Origin: Cryobacterium sp. Y29
GTDB lineage: Bacteria > Actinomycetota > Actinomycetes > Actinomycetales > Microbacteriaceae
DNA length: 64,000 bases
NCBI RefSeq assembly: GCF_002929825.1
Contig: NZ_PJJN01000030.1
Span: 124,001-188,000 of the forward strand
Reading direction: 5' to 3'
Every line of letters starts with the position of its first letter. Position 1 is the first letter of the stretch. The notes under the pieces were generated by a model. It was not told where the DNA came from. It searched no databases and saw nothing but the letters and a program-made list of their open reading frames with translations. The position numbers and the translations under genes are program-made. Positions 9,298 through 16,586 of this stretch are shown piece by piece.

Positions 9298-9331
9298 AAG
9301 AGGGGTTGCGCCAATTGGTGCGGCCCCTCTT
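9298..9331. terminator. Bidirectional terminator after the PTS operon
   Basis: AAGAGGGG (9298-9305) and CCCCTCTT (9324-9331) form a perfect 8-bp stem. The inner TTGCGCC and GGTGCGG extend it with G-T pairs to about 15 bp around an AATT loop. It lies between the convergent EIIC and oxidoreductase genes. Confidence 0.85.
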
Positions 9332-9351
9332 CGGGTACAGCCTCGTCGAGG

Positions 9352-10329
9352 TCAGGGCACCAGCACAATCTTGCCCACGTGAGCGGATGCTTCCAGCCGG
9401 CGGTGCGCATCCGCTGCATTCGCGAATGAGAATCGATCGTCGATCACCGGTCGAAACTCGCCCGAGGCGATCCACGGCCAGACCGCCGACTCGAGCGAAC
9501 GCATGATGGCGACCTTTTCGGCGTGCGACCGCGCGCGCAGGGTGGTGCCCCAGTAGCGGGCGCGTTTTTGCATGAGGCGAAACGGGTCGAACGTGGCCGG
9601 TTCACCGCTCTGGTTGGCGAGCACCATGATGCGCCCGTTCACCGCGACCGCCTCGATGTTGCGCGCCGCATAAGAGCCACCCATGATGTCGAGGATCACG
9701 TCGGCGCCCCGCCCGTCGGTCGCGGCGGTGGTCTCGGCGACGAAGTCCTGCTCCCGATAGTTGATCAGGACTTCTGCCCCGAGGCTCTCACACACGGCGA
9801 GTTTCTCGGCTGACCCGGCCGTCACGGCCACGCGCGCATCCAGGAGCCGGGCGATCTGAATGGCGGTCGTACCGATTCCGCTTCCGCCGCCGTGCACGAG
9901 CAACGTTTCCCCGGGCTGGAGCTCAGCGGCCATGAACACGTTCGACCACACGGTGGCCAGGGCTTCCGGCAGGGCTGCGGCGTCGATGAGGTCCATCGAC
10001 AGTGGCACCAGCAACGCCAGGTCTTCGTGCACCACAGCTTCGGTGGCGTAGCCGCCGCCGGCGAGCAGCGCGCAGACGCGATCGCCGATGCCGAACCGAG
10101 TCACGTCGTCGCCCACCTCGGTCACCACGCCAGACACCTCCAGCCCCGGCCACTGGGGTGCGCCGGCGGGCGAGGGGTAGCGGCCCCGCCGTTGCATGAT
10201 ATCCGCTCGGTTCACGCCCGCCGCAGCGACCTCCACCCGAATGTCATGGGCCCCGACTTCCAGGTCGGGCAGGGTCGAGAGGGTGAGGGCATCCGGCCCG
10301 CCGGGGGAGCTTACGATGATTGCGCGCAT
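9352..10329 (-). CDS. NAD(P)H:quinone oxidoreductase, zinc-independent MDR family (PIG3-like)
   Basis: The 325-aa medium-chain dehydrogenase/reductase has an N-terminal GroES-like fold (AAAGVNRADIMQRRGRYP; PGLEVSGVV) and a nucleotide-binding motif LLVHGGGSGIGTTAIQIARL. The zinc-ligand cysteines of alcohol dehydrogenases are absent, as expected for the quinone reductase branch. It probably reduces quinones or enones with NADPH. The start at 10329 begins at the conserved first strand (MRAIIV). It is convergent with the PTS operon and looks monocistronic. Confidence 0.9.
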   Translation of the reverse strand: MRAIIVSSPGGPDALTLSTLPDLEVGAHDIRVEVAAAGVNRADIMQRRGRYPSPAGAPQWPGLEVSGVVTEVGDDVTRFGIGDRVCALLAGGGYATEAVVHEDLALLVPLSMDLIDAAALPEALATVWSNVFMAAELQPGETLLVHGGGSGIGTTAIQIARLLDARVAVTAGSAEKLAVCESLGAEVLINYREQDFVAETTAATDGRGADVILDIMGGSYAARNIEAVAVNGRIMVLANQSGEPATFDPFRLMQKRARYWGTTLRARSHAEKVAIMRSLESAVWPWIASGEFRPVIDDRFSFANAADAHRRLEASAHVGKIVLVP

Positions 10330-10417
10330 ATGCGCAGCCTACGCGCAGGGTGAGACAGGGCTGCCGGGGGCCGAGTACCCCAACTGCGCTCGTGCACACC
10401 CCGTAATCGTCAACGTT

Positions 10418-10575
10418 GGTTCCCCGCCCAGCCCCTAGCGAGGCGCCGTAAAACTGAACCGTACCGGCCTGCGCCTCGGCCGCCCGCTCCCAGGTGGCCT
10501 CGTACGGCAGCGTGCGATCCACGAAGTTGCCGGCGTCGCTCATCCGTTTATTCGGCCCCGCGCAGCGTGCCAGGG
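10418..10575 (-). pseudogene. Truncated second copy of the AlkD-like gene 5' end
   Basis: The minus strand from the ATG at 10543 reads MSDAGNFVDRTLPYEATWER, nearly the same as the start of the AlkD-like gene at 12571. The match falls apart after about 40 codons. DNA similarity runs from about 10418 to 10575 against about 12436 to 12605 and includes the last codons of the upstream membrane gene. It is therefore a remnant of a duplicated gene junction, not an independent gene. The surrounding 10330-10659 holds nothing else recognisable. Confidence 0.75.
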
Positions 10576-10659
10576 CTGCGCTTGGATTATTCATCGGATG
10601 CCCCGACCTCGCCGGTCGTGTGGCCCGGACGATACTGTCCTCCGGCCTACGATGGAAGA

Positions 10660-10782
10660 ATGTGGCTAGATGTGGTGCCCGCCGACGCGGTCGATTCAGC
10701 GAATGGCACCCCGCTGCACAGTCAGGTGGGGGCGAGCATCCGTTCTCCCAGCGCCGACACGCGAGCGCTCGTGCGCAAGTGA
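10660..10782 (+). CDS. Possible 40-aa leader ORF coupled to the MFS gene
   Basis: The ATG at 10660 lies 6 bases after a TACGAT -10-like box (10648-10653), so it could be leaderless. The 40-codon frame ends in TGA at 10780-10782, sharing its A with the MFS start ATG (TGATG). The MFS gene has no ribosome site of its own, which supports coupling. The peptide resembles nothing I know. It may be the eroded end of a former upstream gene. Confidence 0.4.
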   Translation: MWLDVVPADAVDSANGTPLHSQVGASIRSPSADTRALVRK

Positions 10783-11966
10783 TGCTCCGGCGCCAGTCGG
10801 GCACTCGCGCGGTGGTTCTCGCAATGGGCGCCACCATCACGGGCGGCCTGCCGGTGTTTTTGCTCGGCGCCCTGTTCGTGCGGATCCAGCTCGATATTCC
10901 GGCGCCGCAGTGGGTGCTGGGCGCGGCCGTGGCCAGTTACTGGGCCGCCGCCGCGATGATGTCAGTGCTCGCCGGGCGCGTAGTGTCTTGGTTGGGAATT
11001 CGTTCCACAACGTTGTTCGGGGTGGCGGTGGGCGCCCTGAGCCTGGTTGGATCGGCTTTTCTGGTGCCGTCCTGGGCCTGGCTGCTGGTGTGGGCCGCGG
11101 TTGGTGGTGTGTGCAACGGCATCAGCCATCCCGCCGCGAATCAGCTGATCAACCTACGGGTACAACGCGGAATGCTCGCGACCGCGTTCGGCATCAAGCA
11201 GTCGGCGATTCCGTTTGCCGCGTTCCTGGCCGGGCTGGCGGTGCCGGCGCTCGCGCTCACCTTGGGCTGGCACTGGGGGTTCGGTCTCGCCGGCCTCTTC
11301 GCGCTCGCCGTAGGGGGCCTGTTCTGGTGGTCTGTGCCGCGGGGGGAGCTCGCGCGTCCCCGGCTCGGCGGTTCGCACGTGCCGCTGACCCCGCCGCTGA
11401 TGAAATACCTGCTGCTGATGGCCAGCGTCACCACGCTCTCGGCGGCTGCCACCGGCGCCGTGACTGCGTATGCGGTGATCACAGGCATCGAGCGCGGGCT
11501 GCCGTTGGCCGGGGCCGGCATTTTGTTGAGCGTCGCCGGGCTGCTCAGCGTCGTCGTGCGCGTTGTCGTCGGCCGAATCGCCGACCGGGCCAACAGCACG
11601 TTCGCGCTCGCCACCGTGGCCGCCATGATGTTCATCGGCGGTGCCGGAGTATTGCTCATGGCGGTGGACACCCAGTGGACGTTCGTGGCGGGCATGCTGC
11701 TGGCCCTCGGTATCGGCTGGGGGTGGCCGGGGCTCACGCACTTCGTGGTGTCCCGGGTGGCGGGTCCGGCCACCCCGAGCGCGACCGGCGTCGTGCAGAT
11801 CGGTACCTATGTCGGCAGCGGCGCCGGCCCGCTCGCCTTCGGACTGCTCTACGCGGCTCTACCGCAGACGACGTTGTGGATCATCGTCGGCGCGGTGCAG
11901 ATCGTAGCCGGGTACATCGCGTTCGTGCTCGCCCGAAAGACGCCGCCCGCTGTGCCCGTCAGCTAG
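10782..11966 (+). CDS. MFS transporter
   Basis: The 394-aa major facilitator protein has about twelve hydrophobic segments and MFS-type loops such as AGRVVSWLGIRSTT (loop 2-3) and GRIADRANSTFAL (loop 8-9). It is probably a drug or metabolite exporter; the substrate cannot be told. The frame stays open upstream, but the upstream part is not membrane-like and overlaps the AlkD remnant. The ATG at 10782 (or the adjacent GTG at 10779) is therefore preferred, and it overlaps the stop of the 40-aa ORF. It lies between the two AlkD-like copies. Confidence 0.85.
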   Translation: MLRRQSGTRAVVLAMGATITGGLPVFLLGALFVRIQLDIPAPQWVLGAAVASYWAAAAMMSVLAGRVVSWLGIRSTTLFGVAVGALSLVGSAFLVPSWAWLLVWAAVGGVCNGISHPAANQLINLRVQRGMLATAFGIKQSAIPFAAFLAGLAVPALALTLGWHWGFGLAGLFALAVGGLFWWSVPRGELARPRLGGSHVPLTPPLMKYLLLMASVTTLSAAATGAVTAYAVITGIERGLPLAGAGILLSVAGLLSVVVRVVVGRIADRANSTFALATVAAMMFIGGAGVLLMAVDTQWTFVAGMLLALGIGWGWPGLTHFVVSRVAGPATPSATGVVQIGTYVGSGAGPLAFGLLYAALPQTTLWIIVGAVQIVAGYIAFVLARKTPPAVPVS

Positions 11967-12042
11967 GGACGATTCGCAGCCTCAGTAAAACCCATCCAGA
12001 CCCTGCTGTTCCGGGGCTTTCTCGATGATCTCGGCGCACCTC

Positions 12043-12063
12043 AACTCCGATGAGGAGTTTTCC
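12043..12063. terminator. Terminator between the MFS and AlkD-like genes
   Basis: AACTCC (12043-12048) and GGAGTT (12054-12059) form a 6-bp stem with a GATGA loop, followed by TTTTCC. It lies between convergent genes. The stem is short. Confidence 0.55.
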
Positions 12064-12076
12064 TTGGTGTTGGCAG

Positions 12077-12571
12077 TCACGCGCGAGCGATTTTCGTGTT
12101 GACGCCGTGGGCCGCGCGGCGCAGCCACGGGTCACCGTCGCCGGCCCAGCGCGCCAGGGACGCATTTGCTCGGGCACGATTCGCGCCGGTCAGCGCCTGC
12201 ACCAGGGGCAGCACCACGGTGAAGGTGAGCGGATCCGCGAGCTCTGGCAGCCCCGCTCCGCGCAGAAACCCTTCAATGCGGGTGAGATCGGTGTTGTCGA
12301 GCCGGGTCACGTTCGATTGCAGCAGCACGATGGCGGCGAGGCGGCGCTCGAACACCGGCACGTTCCAGAGCTCGGAACTCAGTGCGGTCACCTCGTCGTG
12401 GCTCATGTTCTTATGCCGGCGGGCCAGGTCGCGGATGGTTCCCCGCACGGCGCCCACCGAGGCGCCGTAGAACTCGAGATCGTTCCCGTACCGGGCCTCT
12501 GCCTCAGCCGCCCGCTCCCAGGTTGCTTCGTACTGAAGCGTGCGGTCCACGAAGTCGCCGGCATCGCTCAT
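12077..12571 (-). CDS. DNA alkylation repair protein, AlkD-like HEAT-repeat family, C-terminally shortened
   Basis: The 164-aa protein has the AlkD-like pattern (YGASVGAVRGTIRDLARR; WNVPVFERRLAAIVLLQ; FLRGAGLPELADPLTF; WAGDGDPWLRRAA). Related proteins are about 220-230 aa and continue past the WLRR motif. Here the frame instead runs into HGVNTKIARA and stops, so about 60 residues appear to be missing. The start at 12571 overlaps the stop of the upstream membrane gene (ATGA). AlkD proteins excise alkylated bases; whether this shortened form is active is doubtful. A 5' remnant of a second copy lies at 10418-10575. Confidence 0.75.
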   Translation of the reverse strand: MSDAGDFVDRTLQYEATWERAAEAEARYGNDLEFYGASVGAVRGTIRDLARRHKNMSHDEVTALSSELWNVPVFERRLAAIVLLQSNVTRLDNTDLTRIEGFLRGAGLPELADPLTFTVVLPLVQALTGANRARANASLARWAGDGDPWLRRAAHGVNTKIARA

Positions 12572-13092
12572 CCATCTATTCTGCCTCGGTCAGTGTCTCG
12601 GGCGGCAGCCGTGCGTGCGGCGCGAATAATCAGCACGATCAAGGCGAGCAGGGCGGCGGCACTGATCAGGTACAGCACGATACCCCACGGGGCGTGATCC
12701 CCGCCCGAAATCATGAACGTGTCGGCGATCGACATGCCGGGCCCGAAAGCCACAAAGAAGTGCCCGGGAGCCGCAAACACGAGCAGTACGAGATAGGCCG
12801 CCACAACCAGCCCGACCGCACTCATGTTTCGCACGATCGTCACCACGAGAACCGCGGCGGCGAGCGCCATTCCTATCGCCGCCCAGATGACGACGCCGTT
12901 CGCGACAAGCGGTTCATTCGCGAGGGTCATATCCGCGCGAATTTGCGCGAGCGTCGCGCCCGGCACGGCCGCCAGCGGATTCCACACCAGTATCTGCAGA
13001 ACCCCGACGAGCGCGTACAGCGCAACGGCCCCGAAGCCCACGGCTGCCGCCCTGATGGCGCGGCGCGGTTGTCGTGTGTCGGTGTTCGTCAT
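12568..13092 (-). CDS. Four-TM membrane protein of unknown function
   Basis: The 174-aa product has four predicted membrane segments (near residues 12-32, 65-85, 92-112 and 140-160) and a basic C-terminus. The ATG at 13092 is chosen because the open frame upstream is not membrane-like. It overlaps the AlkD-like start by four bases, so the two form an operon. No family is recognised. A fragment of its 3' end is also found in the duplicate scar near 10560. Confidence 0.7.
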   Translation of the reverse strand: MTNTDTRQPRRAIRAAAVGFGAVALYALVGVLQILVWNPLAAVPGATLAQIRADMTLANEPLVANGVVIWAAIGMALAAAVLVVTIVRNMSAVGLVVAAYLVLLVFAAPGHFFVAFGPGMSIADTFMISGGDHAPWGIVLYLISAAALLALIVLIIRAARTAAARDTDRGRIDG

Positions 13093-13352
13093 CTTGCCAG
13101 CGTACCGACCGGCCGCGCCTACTCCGAAGCGGATCCCGCCCAGCGGCTCGACGCCGCGACCGTACTGCTGTCTGATCGAGCACATGCGGGCCGACGTCGT
13201 AGACGTCATTACAGAACTGCGCGATAAGACCACGCGCAACCGTTACACGGTGCACGCTCGCCAGCCCGGCCGGTCAGACGATCTGTTCGCCGCGCGTGAA
13301 GCGGCAAGTATGGCCGCGATTCCTGAAACCGAATGGTGCGGCCGATGGGCGC

Positions 13353-13976
13353 TCAGTGCACCAGCGCCAGCAGCAGGGCAACGGTCACGAAGAGTCCGCC
13401 GAAGGTGCGGTTGAGAATGAGTTGCCCGCGGGCGGTGTTGGTGAAGCGCTGGAACGATTTGGCCGCCACCGCGAAGAAGAACCACATCACGACGATGTCG
13501 ATCAGTACCACGGTGACGGTGAGCACCACGTATTGGGGGAGCAGCGGCTGTTCCGGCCGAATGAATTGCGGCATGAACGCGAGAAAGAACACGAGTGCCT
13601 TGGGGTTGAGCAGGTTCACCCAGAAGCCGCGGCGAAACATCGACCTGGCTGGCTCCCTGATCAGCGGCATGGTCGGGTCCCGTTGGGAGCCGGGCTTCTG
13701 CAGAATCAAGCGGATGCCCAGATAGACCAGGTAGGCGGCGCCGGCATAGCGAATGACGTTGAACAGCACGGGGGAACCCGCGACGAGTACCCCGACACCG
13801 AGCGCGACAACGATGATGTGCACGATGAGCGCAGCCTGCTGCCCGAGGATTCCCCAGATCGAGCGCCGAAATCCGCTGGTCAACGAGTTGTTCATGGTGT
13901 TGATCGCGCCGGCGCCCGGGGTGAAGCTGATCAGTACGCCGGCACCTGCAAGGGCCAGCCAGAGGGAAAGTTGCAC
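13353..13976 (-). CDS. LysE/RhtB family amino-acid exporter
   Basis: The 207-aa protein has about six membrane segments and LysE-family motifs: FTPGAGAINTMNNSL near the N-terminus, GAAYLVYLGIRLI and GFWVNLLNPKALVFFLAF. It probably exports an amino acid or derivative. It starts with GTG at 13976. A decayed paralogue with a large internal deletion is found at 16311-16518. The gap 13093-13352 shows no feature I can support. Confidence 0.9.
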   Translation of the reverse strand: MQLSLWLALAGAGVLISFTPGAGAINTMNNSLTSGFRRSIWGILGQQAALIVHIIVVALGVGVLVAGSPVLFNVIRYAGAAYLVYLGIRLILQKPGSQRDPTMPLIREPARSMFRRGFWVNLLNPKALVFFLAFMPQFIRPEQPLLPQYVVLTVTVVLIDIVVMWFFFAVAAKSFQRFTNTARGQLILNRTFGGLFVTVALLLALVH

Positions 13977-14075
13977 ACGTCAGCGTAGCGCGGGCGGGTC
14001 GTGCCGATGGCACAACGGCACCGGCCTCCGCCTTCGTACGTCGCCCGGTGAGGACGCTGCCATCGGTGGTGCTGT

Positions 14076-14873
14076 TTATTCGCGGTTAAAGAAATTGCCG
14101 AGTGCCGAGAGACCGGGGATCTCAAAGTTCGACCCTAGATCGGACACCTGCTCGCCGAGGCCGGTCGCATACTCGCCCGCTCCGTCGGCGACGCCCTGGG
14201 TGACTCCTTCGAGACCACCGGTGACGCCCGCGAGTCCGCCGGCAAGGCCTTCGAAATCGACGCCCAATCCCGCCGCTTGTTCCAGAAGGGGGCCAGCCAC
14301 ATTGCTGAGCACCGCTCCACCGGCGACGGCGGCGAGTAACCCGCCAGCACCGAGCCCGAGGGCGGCGACCCCCGCTCCGGCAAGGGCGCCGCCGGCTCCT
14401 CGGCCGGACGGCTTGGCGAACAGTTTCTTCAGTAGGCCGGGCTTCTGAGCTTCGCCGCGGGTGGCCGACCGGGCCAGGTCCTCGGGGCTGGTCGATGCCG
14501 GGTATTCGTTGGCGGGCAGCTCGGTGCGCAGCTGGGCGTCGACCTCGTCGCGTTGCGCCGGGGTGAGCCGCGCGAACGCATCGCGGTGCACCTGTTCAAG
14601 CTGCCGGGGCTCTGCGGTCTGCAGCAGGTAGTCGTAGCGGGCGATGGCCGCGCGGTCTTCGGCGCTCACCGCCGGCGACGCGTGCGACCCAGAACGTGGA
14701 ACGGCACTCCGCTGCACATTGCTCGCCGGGGGCCGGGTGTCTCCGGTGACCTTGTCGGCGGCGGTGCGCGCCATCTCGCGCCAATCCGTCTTGCCTGACC
14801 CGACGGAAGACGGCTGCCCCTTCTGCTCGAGGGCCTTCGATGCCATGCGCAGAATGCGTTGGAGGTTGCTCAT
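14076..14873 (-). CDS. Conserved hypothetical protein with Gly/Ala-rich C-terminus
   Basis: The 265-aa protein has a basic N-terminus (MSNLQRILRMASKALEQ), a middle segment AAIARYDYLLQTAEPRQLEQ followed by RDAFARLTPAQRDEVDAQL, and a long Gly/Ala/Leu-rich hydrophobic stretch (about residues 150-245). Proteins of this build recur in actinobacteria, often misnamed as cation-transporting ATPase; no ATPase motif is present. It may be membrane-attached. Function is unknown. The ATG at 14873 is the clear start. The following 14874-15141 shows nothing recognisable. Confidence 0.75.
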   Translation of the reverse strand: MSNLQRILRMASKALEQKGQPSSVGSGKTDWREMARTAADKVTGDTRPPASNVQRSAVPRSGSHASPAVSAEDRAAIARYDYLLQTAEPRQLEQVHRDAFARLTPAQRDEVDAQLRTELPANEYPASTSPEDLARSATRGEAQKPGLLKKLFAKPSGRGAGGALAGAGVAALGLGAGGLLAAVAGGAVLSNVAGPLLEQAAGLGVDFEGLAGGLAGVTGGLEGVTQGVADGAGEYATGLGEQVSDLGSNFEIPGLSALGNFFNRE

Positions 14874-15141
14874 TGGGGGCCTTTCTGTTTGATTGGGTCC
14901 TCAAGTGTGCCTAGCGCGCCTGAGTAAAGGCTCCCAGCCATCCCGACGTGCGGTACCGAGCGCCGCGGTGCAGAGCGGGCAGCCAGAGTGACACGTGCAC
15001 ACGGCAGCGAATCGCAGGTGCGCGTCGATGCACGGATGGTCCCGCTCGCGCTGCATTCCACACGGTGGCCACCATATCGACGCAGCTGCGACGCGAGTGC
15101 GCTTACTCTTACCCACGCCTGCACGACAGACCGTAGCCATA

Positions 15142-15167
15142 TTGACTTACGTGTCATAAACTGTAAG
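15142..15167 (+). promoter_or_regulatory. Promoter/operator of the vapBC module
   Basis: TTGACT (15142-15147) resembles a -35 box. CTTAC (15146-15150) and GTAAG (15163-15167) form an inverted repeat ending two bases before the antitoxin ATG. No ribosome site is visible, so a leaderless transcript is likely. Type II antitoxins of the AbrB fold bind such repeats to repress their own operon. Confidence 0.5.
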
Positions 15168-15169
15168 AC

Positions 15170-15424
15170 ATGAAGACCGTCGTAACGTTGAGCAGCAAGG
15201 GGCAGCTAACGCTTCCCGCGGCCGTGCGTAAGGCCCTGCGACTCGAACAGGGTGATCGATTTGAAATCTCGATCGACGAAAAGACCGGCACGATGAATAT
15301 CGCACCGGTTGCCGGCATCGAAGCGCTCAGCGCGCTAATCTCCAGCTACGCGACCATCATCGAGCCCGTGACAGACGTTGACGCCTATTACCAAGAACAT
15401 CGGAACGGCGAGCGCGCAAATTGA
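15170..15424 (+). CDS. vapB: AbrB/MazE-fold antitoxin of a VapBC module
   Basis: The 84-aa protein begins with a SpoVT-AbrB swapped-hairpin domain (SSKGQLTLPAAVRKALRLEQGDRFEI, residues about 8-33). This binds DNA and, through its C-terminal tail (DVDAYYQEHRN), the toxin. It overlaps the toxin gene by four bases. It neutralises the PIN toxin and represses the operon. The start lies directly behind an inverted repeat with no ribosome site. Confidence 0.9.
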   Translation: MKTVVTLSSKGQLTLPAAVRKALRLEQGDRFEISIDEKTGTMNIAPVAGIEALSALISSYATIIEPVTDVDAYYQEHRNGERAN

Positions 15425-15816
15425 GCGCATCCTTGGATGCAAATGTCGTTCTCCGATTGCTACTCAACGATGTGCCCGAGCAACATGACGCCGCTGTGGT
15501 CCTGCTTCAGACGGGCGGCACGTTTTTCGTATCGGACATCACACTCGTCGAGACAATCTTCGTGTTGGGCCGCGCCTACGGGCTGAATCGAGAGCAGCAG
15601 CAAGAAGCTATTCATGGCGTCGTGAATCTCCCCCAGATCGTCGCCAACGCGTCACTGTTTGATCGCGCGTTGACCCTGTATGTCGGGCACCCCAAATTGT
15701 CCTTCGAAGACTGCTATCTCGTTACGGCGGCAGACGTGACGTCGAACCAGCCGCTGTATACATTTGACCGCAAACTGGCCAGCCAAACAAGAGCTCGCCT
15801 GCTGGCGACGGGCTAA
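15421..15816 (+). CDS. vapC: PIN-domain toxin VapC
   Basis: The 131-aa PIN domain carries the acidic residues of the Mg-dependent RNase centre: Asp6 (SLDANVVLR), Glu44 (LVETIFVL), Asp97 (SFEDCYLVTAA) and Asp116 (YTFDRKL). All four are present, so the toxin looks intact. VapC toxins cleave tRNA or rRNA. It starts with TTG at 15421 within the antitoxin stop, a coupled arrangement. Confidence 0.9.
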   Translation: MSASLDANVVLRLLLNDVPEQHDAAVVLLQTGGTFFVSDITLVETIFVLGRAYGLNREQQQEAIHGVVNLPQIVANASLFDRALTLYVGHPKLSFEDCYLVTAADVTSNQPLYTFDRKLASQTRARLLATG

Positions 15817-15905
15817 AGTCTCCGAAACAGGCTGGCTCAGGACGGCCCCTACCCATCTGAACCGCCCGTTTCCCGCGTCGACGCCGCTGCTTGTCGCCGA
15901 CAGGC

Positions 15906-16264
15906 CTACGCGCCCCACCAATCCCGGTCATCATCCCGCTCCTGACCAACCGCTGCGGCCGTGACCGCCGCTTTCAGATCATCCCAGGCGGTCGCGCCGC
16001 CTGACAATGATTTCACGCGCGCGATTCCGAGGCTGTTCTGATCGGTCAAGGCCAAATCGATGCGTGGCACCACGTAGAAATCCCATTGGGCCACATTCAG
16101 CTGGTCGTAGACATCGTGTGAGGTCGCGGTCTGAACGCAGAACACGTAGACCATGGCGTTCAGCCGCCGGTCGAGAATCACCCAGGCCTGCAAGCGCTCT
16201 GGCACAAAGAGCCCGCCGAGCGCATCCGCCGTACCGACCACCAAGCGGATGCATACTAGCAAGT
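15906..16264 (-). pseudogene. C-terminal fragment of an unknown gene
   Basis: The minus strand reads a well-formed segment of about 115 residues (GGLFVPERLQAWVILDRRLN; VFCVQTATSHDVYDQL; WDFYVVPRIDLALT) ending at a TAG at 15906-15908. No credible start precedes it; upstream it runs directly into the LysE relic. It looks like the 3' part of a longer gene of unknown function left by a deletion. A TTG near 16260 could in principle start a short protein. Confidence 0.5.
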
Positions 16265-16310
16265 CGCCGCGGCACTCGCGTGAGCGGTTCTGCCGGGCTA
16301 AAGTCCTTGA

Positions 16311-16518
16311 GTGCACCAGCGCTAGCAGTAGGGCGACGGTCACGAAGAGCGCGCCGAAACCCGCTCTTCAGCGAATTGTTCATGGTGCTGATCGCGCCGG
16401 CGCGCGGGGCGATGCTGATCAGCACACCGGCCCCTGTAAGGGCCAGCCAGAGGGAAAAGTGCGGGCGGTAGCGTAGGGCGGGCACAGTCGTGTCCATGGC
16501 GACACAAGCTCCGGCATA
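16311..16518 (-). pseudogene. LysE-family relic with internal deletion
   Basis: The minus strand carries the start of a LysE gene (SLWLALTGAGVLISI, then AISTMNNSLKSGF) joined to its end (VTVALLLALVH). It closely resembles the intact gene at 13353-13976, but about 450 bp of the middle is missing. The join falls at the short repeat GCGCCGAA, which sits at both flanks in the intact paralogue. Similarity continues upstream of the start to about 16518. The original stop codon is lost. Confidence 0.8.
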
Positions 16519-16586
16519 ATCAGGATCACTGCAGGGTTCGATACCGCACGGCGATCGTTCTTGTCTGCAGTCGTATTGGGGGCGCA

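Noticed and set aside
8010-9419. A 469-codon open frame on the minus strand
   Set aside because: It lies opposite the EIIC gene, its composition (His/Asp/Gly-rich) is that of an antisense shadow, and it has no family pattern.
10670-12028. A 452-codon open frame on the + strand
   Set aside because: Same DNA as the MFS transporter in another frame; Arg-rich, no membrane segments.
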